Shown here: one piece after another, positions 36,808 through 45,881 of the stretch
How the letters are laid out: each line of letters starts with the position of its first letter
Numbering within the stretch: position 1 is the first letter of the stretch
Source: JANYHF01 sp031367715
GTDB lineage: Bacteria > Pseudomonadota > Alphaproteobacteria > Rhizobiales > Hyphomicrobiaceae
Length of the DNA: 64,000 nt
Assembly: GCA_031367715.1 (NCBI GenBank)
Contig: JANLQJ010000084.1
Location: forward strand, 4,641 to 68,640
Direction of reading: 5' to 3'
The notes under the pieces: model-generated
Told to the model about the DNA's origin: nothing
What the model saw: the letters and a program-made list of their open reading frames with translations, nothing else
The model's database searches: none
Program-made: the position numbers and the translations under genes

Positions 36808-37278
36808 TCAGCCCTTGGAGTCGTCGAAGACCTTTTGCTTCTTGCCGACGCCTTTGAACAGCTTCTCGATCAGGCTTTTGTCGCCCTGCGCCGAACCGGT
36901 CTCGCGGCCAATGATGTCGATCACTCTGCCGTCCTGCATCGAGTAGTTCGCGACCTGCTGGACAGTGCCGACGGGGTTGAAATAGACCGCCAGGATCTTG
37001 CGATCGACTTCAGTCGGCTCAAGGAAGGCGGCGCCCCTGGCAGTGCTGGAAATGTAATAGAAGGCATCAGCTCCGACGGTCGAGGTGGTATCGGGGGTTC
37101 CAAGCAGGCCGCGCACTTGATCCTGCGTCATACCGGGCTGGATCTGCTGGATGTCGGAGGCCACAAACAGGTGGCCACGGCGCTCTTCCTGGTTCGCGCA
37201 ACCTGCGAGGGGCAGCCCCACGGCCAGCAGCAATAGCCAGCCGGCGGCTCCAAGCTTATGTCTCGCGACCGTTGTCAT
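36808..37278 (-). CDS. bamE: Outer-membrane assembly lipoprotein BamE (SmpA/OmlA)
   Basis: A 156-residue lipoprotein. The signal peptide ends in the lipobox LAGC (about residue 27), and the BamE domain follows: ASDIQQIQPGMTQDQVRGLLGTPD, AFYYISSTARGAAFLEPTEVDRKILAVYFNPVGTVQQVANYSMQDGRVIDII. BamE is a subunit of the BAM complex that folds beta-barrel proteins into the outer membrane. The Lys-rich C-terminus is usual in alphaproteobacteria. Divergent from the cytochrome-bc1 chaperone gene, with 186 bp between. Confidence 0.92.
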   Translation of the reverse strand: MTTVARHKLGAAGWLLLLAVGLPLAGCANQEERRGHLFVASDIQQIQPGMTQDQVRGLLGTPDTTSTVGADAFYYISSTARGAAFLEPTEVDRKILAVYFNPVGTVQQVANYSMQDGRVIDIIGRETGSAQGDKSLIEKLFKGVGKKQKVFDDSKG

Positions 37279-37464
37279 CGTGCGTCGCCCCAATCAGCCA
37301 ACCCGCTGCACGCGCATCGGGAATCGCTTTCAGTACCCCAGTTGTCAGTACTCTCGGCCTCGCGCTATTGCAACGTGACAGCGAGCCATCAGGTCCAGCA
37401 GACTTGCGATCAGGCGCTGGTCTCGTCACAGTCGACCCGAGAGTCCTAATAGAAAGTCCGCCCC

Positions 37465-38019
37465 ATGTTGCAGTGGTTGACACGCCGATCCAGCCGGAGC
37501 GGCACTGCGCGTCAGCTTTATGGCTCGAGTGTGGCTGCTGCCCGCGACCCGATGTTCTATCGCGAGTGGCAGGTCGCCGACACGCTCGAGGGCCGCTTCG
37601 AGTTGGTGACCTTGCATGTGGCGCTGCTGCTGCGCCGACTTACCGCCGAGAGCCAGCCCGGTAAGCGGCTCGGTCAGGCGGTCCTGGAAGAGATGTTTGC
37701 CAGTCTCGATGACGATATGCGCGAACTGGGTGTCAGCGACCTCAGGGTGCCCAAGCGGGTGCAGGGCGCAGCCAGCGCCTTTTACGGCCGCTTGCGGGCC
37801 TATGACGCAGCCCTGCAGTCGGCCGATGGCAGTGCCTTGCGCGATGCGCTGGCGCGCAATCTGCCAGCGGCGGGGGCATTGCCAGTTGCCGTGGACGCGC
37901 TTGCTGCTTACGTGTGGTCAGCGGCGGACAGCCTCGGTCAGCAGCCGTTGGCAACGCTCAGCCTTGGCCAGTTGGTCTTTGCCCCACCCCGCCCAAAGCA
38001 ACGGAGCGAGACATCGTGA
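37465..38019 (+). CDS. Ubiquinol-cytochrome c chaperone (CBP3 family)
   Basis: A 184-residue soluble protein of the Ubiq_cyt_C_chap family. It includes LYGSSVAAARDPMFYREWQVADTLEGRFELVTLHVALLLRRL, EEMFASLDDDMRELGVSDLRVPKRVQG and FYGRLRAYDAAL, as in mitochondrial CBP3, which helps assemble cytochrome bc1. In Hyphomicrobiales this gene is commonly flanked by bamE and the YceD gene, exactly as here. The stop overlaps the next start (GTGA). Confidence 0.9.
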   Translation: MLQWLTRRSSRSGTARQLYGSSVAAARDPMFYREWQVADTLEGRFELVTLHVALLLRRLTAESQPGKRLGQAVLEEMFASLDDDMRELGVSDLRVPKRVQGAASAFYGRLRAYDAALQSADGSALRDALARNLPAAGALPVAVDALAAYVWSAADSLGQQPLATLSLGQLVFAPPRPKQRSETS

Positions 38020-38549
38020 CCGCCGAACCGATCAATCCCTTCAGCGCTCCAAACTGGATCCTTGACGACGGCAAGCTTGGTAAGGGCAAGTCGGGCCGCA
38101 TCGATGCGAGCGCCGCCGAATGCGCCGCCGCCGCCAAGGCGCTCGATCTGCTGGAGTGCCGCAAACTCAGTCTCAGCTACACCTTGAAGGCGATGCCGGT
38201 TGCTGGCTTCCGGATGCGCGCCGAGGTTACCGCCGAGGTGGTGCAGGCCTGCGTCATCACCACCGAACCGGTCGTATCGACAACGCGGGAGGAGGTCGAT
38301 GTCGATTTGCTGCCCGCCAGCGTCGCCCCGCCGGTGGCCGGCGAGGTCAGTTTCGATCCGCTCAACGACAGTGACTCCGAGAGCTACGCCGATGGCAAGA
38401 TCGATCTTGGCCAATATGCCTTTGAGCTGTTCTCGACCTCCATTGATCCCTACCCCCGCAAACCCGGCTCCGAGCTTGCCGAGCCGAGCGCCGACGACAG
38501 GGCCAAGCTGTCGCCGTTTGCCGTACTTGGCAAATTGAAGGGGAAGTGA
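38016..38549 (+). CDS. YceD family protein (DUF177), GTG start
   Basis: A 177-residue protein with the DUF177 core: AECAAAAKALDLLECRKLSLSYTLKAM, FRMRAEVTAEVVQACVITTEPV (conserved Cys) and a C-terminal DLGQYAFELFSTSIDPYPRKPG before SPFAVLGKLKGK. YceD proteins affect 23S rRNA accumulation and usually precede rpmF or plsX. The start is GTG 38016, overlapping the chaperone stop; no ATG gives the normal N-terminus. Here the next gene is a convergent SIMPL gene, so the usual plsX neighbour is absent. Confidence 0.88.
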   Translation: MTAEPINPFSAPNWILDDGKLGKGKSGRIDASAAECAAAAKALDLLECRKLSLSYTLKAMPVAGFRMRAEVTAEVVQACVITTEPVVSTTREEVDVDLLPASVAPPVAGEVSFDPLNDSDSESYADGKIDLGQYAFELFSTSIDPYPRKPGSELAEPSADDRAKLSPFAVLGKLKGK

Positions 38550-38587
38550 GGGAGCGTTTGCATCGGGTAGAGGATGGAATTTCTCCA

Positions 38588-38603
38588 CCCCGTTATGACG
38601 GGG
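38588..38603. terminator. Short hairpin between convergent yceD and SIMPL genes
   Basis: CCCCGT (38588-38593) and ACGGGG (38598-38603) form a perfect 6-bp stem with a 4-nt loop in the convergent gap. There is no clear T tract, so termination would be weak or factor-dependent. Confidence 0.3.
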
Positions 38604-38632
38604 CGAGACTAAGAAGGTGCGGCTGTCGGGCT

Positions 38633-39358
38633 CTATTTTAGAGCCCAGACCATCGTTACGGCGGCTTCGAGCATAGTCTCGCCGGCTTCGATCGGCGGGG
38701 CCGCGCCCGCTTGCGCTTTAGCAACCATGGTGCGCTCGAACACCGGACCGTCCTGGCGTCCGCCAGGCTCGCTGATCGAGAGCACTGGACCAAGCTCGAC
38801 CCCGGCAGCTGCCGCATAGGTCTTGGCGATGCGGGTGGCATTGGCGACAGCGGTCTTGCGCGCCGTATCGCGCAGTTCGTCGGCCTTGCTGACGATGAAC
38901 TGAATGCCGCTGATCTGGTTCGAACCCTCGCCGACCACCTTATCGAGCACCTCGCCGAGCTTGCCGATGGTGCGCAGCCGGATGTCGACTGTGTTTGACA
39001 CCTGATAGCCGGTAAGCCTGGGCGGCTTGCCGTCCTGCGTGTATTCATAGTTGGGCTGCAGACTGAAATTCGCGGTCTGGATGTCGCGATCCTCAACTCC
39101 GCCCGCCTTCAACGAAGTTACCACGGCCTGCATGGCTGACGAGTTGGCCGCCAGCGCTGCCTTGGCCGTCTTTGCCGTGCTGGTGACGCCTACCGTGATG
39201 GCGACCTGATCGGGCTTGGCGGCCACTGAACCGGTGCTTGAAATGGTGATGGACCGTGACATGAGTTTAACCTCATCGGCCGCGCGGGCAACCCTGATTG
39301 GCAGCAGCATGGCGAGGCTGAGGAGCAGAACAGTCATGGAGGAGCTGAGTGCAGACAT
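38633..39358 (-). CDS. SIMPL domain (DUF541) periplasmic protein
   Basis: A 241-residue exported protein with a signal peptide (residues about 1-27, ending VARAA), then a SIMPL/DUF541 domain: ITISSTGSVAAKPDQVAITVGV, LKAGGVEDRDIQTANFSLQPNYEY, GYQVSNTVDIRLRTIGKLGEVLDKVVGEGSNQISGIQFIVSKADELRDTARKTAVANATRIAKTYAAAAGVELG. The function is poorly defined; members are linked to envelope stress and oxidative damage. The ATG at 39358 has GAGG about 7 nt upstream (minus strand). Confidence 0.9.
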   Translation of the reverse strand: MSALSSSMTVLLLSLAMLLPIRVARAADEVKLMSRSITISSTGSVAAKPDQVAITVGVTSTAKTAKAALAANSSAMQAVVTSLKAGGVEDRDIQTANFSLQPNYEYTQDGKPPRLTGYQVSNTVDIRLRTIGKLGEVLDKVVGEGSNQISGIQFIVSKADELRDTARKTAVANATRIAKTYAAAAGVELGPVLSISEPGGRQDGPVFERTMVAKAQAGAAPPIEAGETMLEAAVTMVWALK

Positions 39359-39446
39359 ATTCGACCTCGCGGGGGGTGGCACCGATCGGATCGAGGATAA
39401 GCGCCATTGCGCTGGATTTGAGGCAGCTTGTATCGCCGGAACTGCG

Positions 39447-40502
39447 TCAGGCGGCGTCCGATTTTGCCGGTTCGGGCGTTGCGACAGTGGCATCGGCAGC
39501 CTTCAATTCCCAGAGCCGCTCGGTCAGGCTCTTCAGGCCGTCTTCGCTGGCGGCCTCGGCAATGGCAATTTCTTCGGCGGTGGGTAGCGGCTCGGTTTGC
39601 GGCAGGTTCGCCTCGACTGGCGTGGTCTGCTCGGCCGCCGGAGGTTCCGTGGCTGGAGGTTCGCCGGTGGTCGCGAGGCTCGGTGTTTCTGTCTCGGCAT
39701 CAACTGGCGCTGGTATCGTCGCGGCGGGTCCTTCGAGCGCTGCGATCGAGATACCCCAATTGGTCGGCTCGGCCTCTGCCAAGGCTTCCTCGGCCTTGGT
39801 AGCGTCCGGCCCCACAGAGGTAACCACGGCCGCTGTTATAGCGACAATCGCAGCCTGTGCCTCGGCGAGATCAGGAGTTGATGCGGCCGCCACCTCGGCA
39901 ACTGTCACCGTCTCTTCGAGATCGGGCGCGTCCTCGGACGGCCATTCGTACAAATCATAGTGAGCATCGAGCGCGTTCAACGCGACTTCGCAGCGCTCCA
40001 GTAGATCACGCAACTTGATCAGCCCGAGCAGGCGGAAGCTGTCGGTCACCAGTAGCTCGCCCGCGCCGTCATACTGCTCGGCCATCGGTGCCAGCAGTTC
40101 GCGGCTGCGCAAAAATGGGTATGCCTCACCGCCGCCGTCAAAGCGCATGGCGGCGCGCCCCTGCGGCGACGCGATGTGATCGGCCAGCGCCTGCGTGCCG
40201 GAGGTGAACATCGACATGATCGGGCGCAAGCGCCAGTCGCTGCGCGCCACGGTGCGGGCGCGCCCGCGGGCCTGCTCGAGCTTACTGAGCAGGCTGAGTT
40301 CCAGATCGCGAACCGAGCGAACGAATTGGCGTAGAGCGGCGAGGCGATTTTGGACCACCGTGTCGCCATCCTCGGGCCCGCCCGAAGTTTCAAGCGGCGC
40401 CAGGCGCTGGTCCATCAGTTCATCGGCGGTCACCTCGATGGTCTCGAGTAGATCAGCCAGCAGATGTACGGACTTGGTGTCCGGCCGGACCATGAACAAC
40501 AT
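39447..40502 (-). CDS. Uncharacterised protein with acidic Pro/Ala/Glu-rich C-terminus
   Basis: A 351-residue protein without signal or membrane segments. The N-terminal 200 residues are predicted helical (HLLADLLETIEVTADELMDQRLAPL, LAALRQFVRSVRDLELSLLSKLEQARGRARTVAR), followed by a segment ending near DAHYDLYEWPSEDAP. The last 150 residues are acidic and Pro/Ala/Glu-rich (DAETETPSLATTGEPPATEPPAAEQ). The start is ATG 40502, with AAGGAGG 8 nt upstream on the minus strand; a TTG six bases earlier is less likely. I do not recognise the family. It lies between the SIMPL gene and the ABC exporter, on the same strand. Confidence 0.65.
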   Translation of the reverse strand: MLFMVRPDTKSVHLLADLLETIEVTADELMDQRLAPLETSGGPEDGDTVVQNRLAALRQFVRSVRDLELSLLSKLEQARGRARTVARSDWRLRPIMSMFTSGTQALADHIASPQGRAAMRFDGGGEAYPFLRSRELLAPMAEQYDGAGELLVTDSFRLLGLIKLRDLLERCEVALNALDAHYDLYEWPSEDAPDLEETVTVAEVAAASTPDLAEAQAAIVAITAAVVTSVGPDATKAEEALAEAEPTNWGISIAALEGPAATIPAPVDAETETPSLATTGEPPATEPPAAEQTTPVEANLPQTEPLPTAEEIAIAEAASEDGLKSLTERLWELKAADATVATPEPAKSDAA

Positions 40503-40651
40503 GAGCAACGCCTCCTTGGCATCCCGGCGACCTCGCCGGGATGGGGTACAGAACGCTACTCAACTGAACAGATGCCGGCGGCCGCAAAGCCCGTCACTGC
40601 CGACGAACACGTAATACGCGGTTACATTCCGTGAGGTTCGACCGATTCGGG

Positions 40652-42235
40652 TCACAGGGGAAGCTGAACCTGTCTTTCGTACCGGGGTTTTTGTGGGAGA
40701 ACCGCCCAGGAGACGGGTTTTCCTGACGTTGTGCCGTACTTGGCCCGCGCAACGGTGAGCACACCAGCGACAATCGCCAGTGGCACGAGGGTCAGCAGGC
40801 TGCCGATCAGCGCGAACACCGAGGCAAAGGCCCACAGCATGGCCACGCCATGTTCGATCAGCCCGATCAGCCGCGACTGTTGATGCCGGCGCAACATGCC
40901 GCGGCGGTTGCCGGGCATCGGGTGCCAGAAATTGAGCAGCGACGTGGAGGCGCTTCCGCCAGCCGCAAACAGGGTCGCGACCAGCGCCGACCGCATTGAG
41001 ATGGTCGCCAGCGCCAGCAAGGGCAAGCCGATGATCACCAGCACGGGCAGCACGACGGCACTGAGCTTGGCGCGATCGACGGCGCTGCTGGTTACCGGCG
41101 CCGAGGTGATCAGCTCGGGGGCGTCCTCGCCCGAAACAGTGATCCAGGCGATCGAGCCGGCAACCTGCGCGGCGATGATGACGATGGTAGGCACCAGCGC
41201 CACGGCCGTCGGCACCAGATTGCTGCGCAGCAGTACGACGGCGATCGGGATGGTGTAAACAATTTGCAAGCCGAGTTGCGCAAACAGGCTGGGATCACGC
41301 ACCAGCAGTCGCCATTCTTTGAGGCGAAGACTGCGGCCGATGCCGGCGCGAAAGCGGATGCGCGTGTTGGCGTTCGAGCGGCTTCCGGCAGTTGGCACTC
41401 CAGCAACCGCGGTCGCGGCGCGCGCGAAGCGCTCGCCAATGAGCCAGAGCGTGGCTGCGAACATGGCGAGGCCGAGAACCATCAGCATGACCATGTCGTT
41501 TGGATCGCCGCGCACAGCGTTGAGCGGCAGCCACAGCAGCGAGCCGAGGCCGGAGTCGGCAACCAGCCCTGTGTTGCTGACCCAACTCGCGATGGCGACT
41601 CGGACAGGCGCCGGCAGTACCGCGAAGATCTGAGCTCCGAGCACAAAAGAGCCGCCGATGCCCGCACCCGTCATTTGTGCATAAACGCGAGCGCGCACCG
41701 GCCCGACCAGGAAGAACAGGCCGACAGCGAGCGCAAGTCCAACAGAGGTCGCGATCAGCGCCAGGCCGATCAGCGCCGGATAGATGCCAAGCCAGGCTGG
41801 GCCGTCGATCAGCGCGCCCATATTAGCGACCGGCAGCAGGAAAAGCGCCAGGGAACCGAAAGTGCTGGCGGCGATCGAGGCCGACTTGGCTGCGATGATG
41901 CGCGCGGCTGGCAAGGGCGACCCCAGCAGCAGATCAAGATCGGCGCGGTCATAGAGGGTACGCGTCGCACCGAACAGGCTTTGTGCGATCATCCAGGCGA
42001 AGGTGGCGCCGAGCACGCCAGCGAGCGGTGCCAACGTGGCGTCGGCGCCGTGCATGTAAGGCGTCAGCAGCCGCATGGCCGGCCAGGCGACCAGATGCAG
42101 AATGGCGGCGCTGGTGAGCAGGATCGCCAGACTCTTGCGCGAGCTGGCGCCGCCGAACATGCCAACGAAACCGCGCCAGTTCAGGCGCATGTCGTGGACT
42201 AGCAGCGCGGCAAAGGATCCCGGAGCGAACCTCAT
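40652..42235 (-). CDS. ABC exporter membrane protein
   Basis: A 527-residue integral membrane protein with roughly 12 hydrophobic helices in two sets separated by a soluble stretch around residues 275-310 (RSNANTRIRFRAGIGRSLRLKEWRLLVRDPSLFAQLGLQ). This is the pattern of long ABC-2-type permeases. YDRADLDLLLGSPLPAARIIAAK in the first half resembles the coupling region of such proteins. It overlaps the ATPase gene by 4 bp, so the two form one exporter. The substrate cannot be inferred. Confidence 0.85.
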   Translation of the reverse strand: MRFAPGSFAALLVHDMRLNWRGFVGMFGGASSRKSLAILLTSAAILHLVAWPAMRLLTPYMHGADATLAPLAGVLGATFAWMIAQSLFGATRTLYDRADLDLLLGSPLPAARIIAAKSASIAASTFGSLALFLLPVANMGALIDGPAWLGIYPALIGLALIATSVGLALAVGLFFLVGPVRARVYAQMTGAGIGGSFVLGAQIFAVLPAPVRVAIASWVSNTGLVADSGLGSLLWLPLNAVRGDPNDMVMLMVLGLAMFAATLWLIGERFARAATAVAGVPTAGSRSNANTRIRFRAGIGRSLRLKEWRLLVRDPSLFAQLGLQIVYTIPIAVVLLRSNLVPTAVALVPTIVIIAAQVAGSIAWITVSGEDAPELITSAPVTSSAVDRAKLSAVVLPVLVIIGLPLLALATISMRSALVATLFAAGGSASTSLLNFWHPMPGNRRGMLRRHQQSRLIGLIEHGVAMLWAFASVFALIGSLLTLVPLAIVAGVLTVARAKYGTTSGKPVSWAVLPQKPRYERQVQLPL

Positions 42236-43041
42236 GACGCCAGCGGCTCCCGGCGCGTCAGCGACAAGAACACATCTTCGAGCGAGGACGAACCGCGGCC
42301 GGCCAGCTCGCGCAGTTCGTTCAGCGTGCCCTCGGCGGCCAGCCGTCCGCGATCAACAATGCCGATGCGATCAGCGAGGCGCTCGGCGACTTCGAGAATA
42401 TGCGTGGTCAGGATGATGGTCGCACCGGCGCGCACCCGGGCGGTCAACAGATCCTTGACCTGCCGCGCGACGCCCGCATCGATGCCGGTCAGCGGCTCAT
42501 CGAGCATGATCAGCTTGGGCTCATGAATGAGCGCACCGGCCAACGCCACTTTCTGCTTCATGCCGCGTGAGAACCCCTCGCATCGCGTGTGGCGATGCGG
42601 GCCAAGTTCCAGCACCTCGATGAGTTCGGCAGCACGCGGTTCGGCAAGGGTCGGTGCGACACCCCACAGGCCGGCGACGAATTCGAGATATTCCAGCGGC
42701 GTCAGCTTGTCATAAAGCATCGGCTCGTCGGGCAGCCAGGCCGTGATGCGCTTGGTCGCGATCGGGTCCTTCAATGCGTCGACGCCGAAGATGCTGATCT
42801 CGCCGGCATCGGGTTTGAGAAGGCCCGCGATCATGCGCAGCGTGGTGGTCTTGCCCGCTCCGTTCGGTCCGAGCAGGGCGTAGAACTCGCCCGGTTGCAC
42901 GTTGAGATCCATCCGCTCGACCGCGATGGCGCCACCGAAGGTCTTGCGCACCGCGGCTAGGCGCAGGGCAGGTGGCGGGGTCTGCGATATCACCAAGGGC
43001 GGATTGTCACGCAATGATACAACGCTTTGAGTTGCCGACAT
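42232..43041 (-). CDS. ABC exporter ATP-binding protein (CcmA/DrrA type)
   Basis: A 269-residue ATPase with Walker A GPNGAGKTTT (about residues 58-67), Q-loop region ITAWLPDEPMLYDKLTPLEYLEFVAG, signature FSRGMKQKVALAGAL, Walker B LIMLDEPLTGID and switch HILEVAERLADRIGIVDRGRLAAEGT. The closing SSSLEDVFLSLT is typical of DrrA-like ABC-2 exporters. It is the partner of the membrane protein downstream (4-bp overlap). The sequence upstream, 43042-43257, is shared with the divergent importer operon. Confidence 0.93.
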   Translation of the reverse strand: MSATQSVVSLRDNPPLVISQTPPPALRLAAVRKTFGGAIAVERMDLNVQPGEFYALLGPNGAGKTTTLRMIAGLLKPDAGEISIFGVDALKDPIATKRITAWLPDEPMLYDKLTPLEYLEFVAGLWGVAPTLAEPRAAELIEVLELGPHRHTRCEGFSRGMKQKVALAGALIHEPKLIMLDEPLTGIDAGVARQVKDLLTARVRAGATIILTTHILEVAERLADRIGIVDRGRLAAEGTLNELRELAGRGSSSLEDVFLSLTRREPLAS

Positions 43042-43101
43042 GAATCGCCCCTAGTACCCGCCAGACTCGACGCCTCGGAGGCTACCGTAGCCGGCTTGCC
43101 G

Positions 43102-43115
43102 CACGGTTAACCGTG
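43102..43115. promoter_or_regulatory. 14-bp perfect palindrome in the divergent exporter/importer region
   Basis: CACGGTTAACCGTG is self-complementary over 14 bases, and the symmetry continues with one mismatch into the flanking CCG/TGG. It lies midway between the exporter ATPase (minus) and the NitT/TauT-type binding protein (plus), a good place for an operator. No regulator gene is adjacent, so the binding protein is unknown. Confidence 0.45.
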
Positions 43116-43257
43116 TGGGGAAAACGCTCATCAGTTTGGATTTGCTTTCACTTTTGGCAGGGCTACTGTCGTGAGGTTGAGTGCAATGCCATCGGCCGAG
43201 CGCCACGGGGACGGCTCCTGGCAATCGTTACAGCCATGATATGACAAGAGATCATCC

Positions 43258-44256
43258 ATGTTGACCATTCGCGCCTTGTCCGCTGCGGCGGCCTTCGCTC
43301 TGTTGGCGTCCGCTGCCCAGGCGGACGACAAGATCCGCATCCTCTGCCCGACCTGGCCGGGCTTTGCGCCGATCCACGCGGCGCGCGATCTCGGCTACTT
43401 CAAGGAAGAGGGCCTTGAGGTCGATGTGAAATTCGAGGACGACCGCGCCAATGTCATGGCTGCCATGGCGCGCGGCGATATCGACATGGATCTGCGTACC
43501 GTCGGCGAGCATCAGGGCCGGCCGCGCGATGACAAGACGCCAGGCGTGATCATCGGGACCATCGACCAGTCACTGGGCGGTGACGGCGTGATCGCCGACG
43601 CGGCAATAAAATCTGCCGCCGATCTGAAGGGCAAGCTGGTGGCGGCCGAGATCAACATTCCGGCACGCCTCATCCTGCAGCTGGAGCTGAAAAAGGCGGG
43701 CCTGACGCTGAAAGACGTGCAGCTGAAGGATATCGCTACGGCCGATACCGGAGCTGTGTTTGCCGACAAGTCCATCGCGGCGGTGGCGACCTATGAGCCG
43801 TTCATGACGCAAGCGCTGAAAAGTTCAGGCCGTGAAGGCGCCAAGGTTCTCTATTCCTCCAAGGACACGCCCGGTCTGATCACCGACATCATCACGGCCA
43901 ATCAGGCCGATCTCGCCGCCAATCCGGAAAAATATCGCAAGTTCCTGCGCGGCGTTTACCGCGCCATCGACTACTCCAAGAAGGAACCGCGCAAATATGC
44001 CGAGCTGGTAGCCCCGGCCTTCAATCTGAAACCCGAGGACATCGAGGACATCGTCAAGGGTTCGATCGCCTACACCACCTTCGAGGATGCCTCGGCCTAT
44101 CTGGGCAAGCCCGGCGGCACCGGCACGCTGCACCAGATTTTCGATACGGTCATGGCGCTCAACCTTGAGAACGGCGCGGCTGATACCAAGCTGGTCGCCA
44201 CGCAACAGATCAACAACACCGTCATCGACAAGCTGTTCGACGGCAAGAAGCGGTAG
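43258..44256 (+). CDS. NitT/TauT-type ABC transporter substrate-binding protein
   Basis: A 332-residue periplasmic protein with a Sec signal (residues 1-22, ASAAQA/DDKIR). The SsuA/TauA/ThiY-like fold is seen in PTWPGFAPIHAARDLGYFKEEGLEVDVKFEDDRANVMAAMARGDIDM, then SAADLKGKLVAAEINIPARLILQLELKKAGLTLKDVQL and AVFADKSIAAVATYEPFM. It is the first gene of a compact run with permease, ATPase, two SDRs and a CE4-type hydrolase. The ligand is likely a small nitrogen- or sulfur-containing molecule; its identity is not evident. Confidence 0.92.
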   Translation: MLTIRALSAAAAFALLASAAQADDKIRILCPTWPGFAPIHAARDLGYFKEEGLEVDVKFEDDRANVMAAMARGDIDMDLRTVGEHQGRPRDDKTPGVIIGTIDQSLGGDGVIADAAIKSAADLKGKLVAAEINIPARLILQLELKKAGLTLKDVQLKDIATADTGAVFADKSIAAVATYEPFMTQALKSSGREGAKVLYSSKDTPGLITDIITANQADLAANPEKYRKFLRGVYRAIDYSKKEPRKYAELVAPAFNLKPEDIEDIVKGSIAYTTFEDASAYLGKPGGTGTLHQIFDTVMALNLENGAADTKLVATQQINNTVIDKLFDGKKR

Positions 44257-44313
44257 GTCCGCTCGTCCAACACAAACAACCGGGGAGGACCGATCCTCCC
44301 CTCGTGAGATGTC

Positions 44314-45096
44314 ATGCTGCGTGAACTGTTCACTTTCCGCGGAGGCGCCCAGCGTTGGCCGGAGATCGCTATCGGCGCCGCGGCATCGGTGCTGGTCGTG
44401 CTGCTCTGGCAGGCGTCGTCGAGTCTCGGCTGGACTAACCCGAGGTTCCTGCCGCCACCGACCGAGGTGCTCGCCGCCTTCTGGAGCATGCTGACGACGC
44501 AGAATCTGCTCTACCACGCATGGGTGTCGACCGAGCGGGTGTGGTTGGCTTTTGCGCTTTCGGCGGTGCTGGCGATACCGATCGGCATGCTGATGAGCAG
44601 CTACCGCATCATCGGCGCCTCGAGCGAGCCACTGATCGATTTCATCCGATACCTCCCGGTGCCCGCGTTGGTGCCGCTTTGCATCATCTGGTTCGGCATC
44701 GGCGAGACCACCAAGATCTTCCTGTTGTGGCTCGGCACGTTCTTCCAGCTGGTGCTGCTGGTCGCCGACGACATGCGGCGCGTGCCGCAGGAATATGTCG
44801 AGACTGCCTATACGGTTGGCGCCCGCCCACGTCAGATCCTCACCGATGTCGCTTTCCGCGCCATGCTGCCGAGCCTGGTCGACAATCTCCGCATCACGCT
44901 CGGTTGGTGCTGGACCTATCTCATCATCGCCGAGATCGTGGCCTCCGACTCAGGGCTCGGCTGGGTCATCTGGACCGCGCGCCGTTATGTCAAAACACCC
45001 GAAGTGATGGCGGGCGTATTTGCCATCGGCATCATCGGCCTCGTCACCGACCAGCTGATCCGGGTGTTGCACCGGCGCTGGTTCAAGTATCTTTGA
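44314..45096 (+). CDS. NitT/TauT-type ABC transporter permease
   Basis: A 260-residue inner-membrane protein with six helices and the SsuC/TauC-type loop EYVETAYTVGARPRQILTDVAFRAMLPSLVDNLRITLGWCWTYLIIAEIV, which contacts the ATPase. FIRYLPVPALVPLCIIWFGIGETTKIFLL is a strong family block. It follows the binding-protein gene by 57 bp and precedes the ATPase gene by 11 bp. Confidence 0.93.
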   Translation: MLRELFTFRGGAQRWPEIAIGAAASVLVVLLWQASSSLGWTNPRFLPPPTEVLAAFWSMLTTQNLLYHAWVSTERVWLAFALSAVLAIPIGMLMSSYRIIGASSEPLIDFIRYLPVPALVPLCIIWFGIGETTKIFLLWLGTFFQLVLLVADDMRRVPQEYVETAYTVGARPRQILTDVAFRAMLPSLVDNLRITLGWCWTYLIIAEIVASDSGLGWVIWTARRYVKTPEVMAGVFAIGIIGLVTDQLIRVLHRRWFKYL

Positions 45097-45107
45097 GAGC
45101 CAAGCTG

Positions 45108-45881
45108 ATGCCTGCGCCGTATCTTGCATTCGACCAGGTCAGCAAGCGCTTTGGCGAGCTTCCCGTCATCACGCCGATCAACCTGGCTATCGCCCGCAAC
45201 GAAATCGTCGTGTTTCTCGGCCCGTCCGGCTGCGGCAAGACCACATTGATGCGGATGGCTGGTGGGTTGGACCGCCCGAGCCAAGGCATCATCCGCCTCG
45301 CCGGCGAGCCAGTGGGCGGGCCGGATCGGCGGCGCGGCATGGTGTTCCAGGCCTATTCGTCGTTTCCCTGGCTCACAGTCGCGGACAACGTCGCCTATGG
45401 GATGCGCTACCGCGGCGACCTCACGGCGCCCCAGAAGCAGGAGCGCGTTGCGCACTATCTCGCTCTGGTCGGCCTCACCGAGTTCGCCGCAAGTTTTCCC
45501 AAACGCATTTCGGGCGGCATGCGGCAGCGCGTGGCAATTGCGCGGACGCTAGCGGCCGGCTCCGAGGTGCTGCTGATGGATGAGCCGTTCGGTGCGCTCG
45601 ACGCGCAGACCCGGGAACATTTGCAGACGCAGCTGCGCGCCATCCAGCGCCAGGACGCCAAGACCATCATCTTCGTCACGCACGACGTCGAAGAGGCTCT
45701 GTTCATCGCCGACCGGGTGATCGTGTTCTCGAAACGGCCGGCGCGGATCATTGCGGAGATCGACATCGCCGCTAGGTTCGGCCCGGAGCGGACGTTGGAA
45801 CTGCGCGAGACCAAGCCGTTCTTTGACTTGCGCAATGAGGTGTTGAGGCAGGTGCGTAGCGAAGTGGGAGTGAATGTTTGA
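45108..45881 (+). CDS. NitT/TauT-type ABC transporter ATP-binding protein
   Basis: A 257-residue ATPase with Walker A GPSGCGKTTLMR (about residues 40-51), Q-loop GMVFQAYSSFPWLTVADNVAYGMRY, signature ISGGMRQRVAIARTLA, Walker B LLMDEPFGALDAQTREHL and switch VTHDVEEALFIADRVIVFSKRPARI. These are SsuB/TauB-type features. The start at ATG 45108 gives the normal N-terminus; the frame is open far upstream inside the permease gene. The stop overlaps the next ATG (TGATG). Confidence 0.93.
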   Translation: MPAPYLAFDQVSKRFGELPVITPINLAIARNEIVVFLGPSGCGKTTLMRMAGGLDRPSQGIIRLAGEPVGGPDRRRGMVFQAYSSFPWLTVADNVAYGMRYRGDLTAPQKQERVAHYLALVGLTEFAASFPKRISGGMRQRVAIARTLAAGSEVLLMDEPFGALDAQTREHLQTQLRAIQRQDAKTIIFVTHDVEEALFIADRVIVFSKRPARIIAEIDIAARFGPERTLELRETKPFFDLRNEVLRQVRSEVGVNV

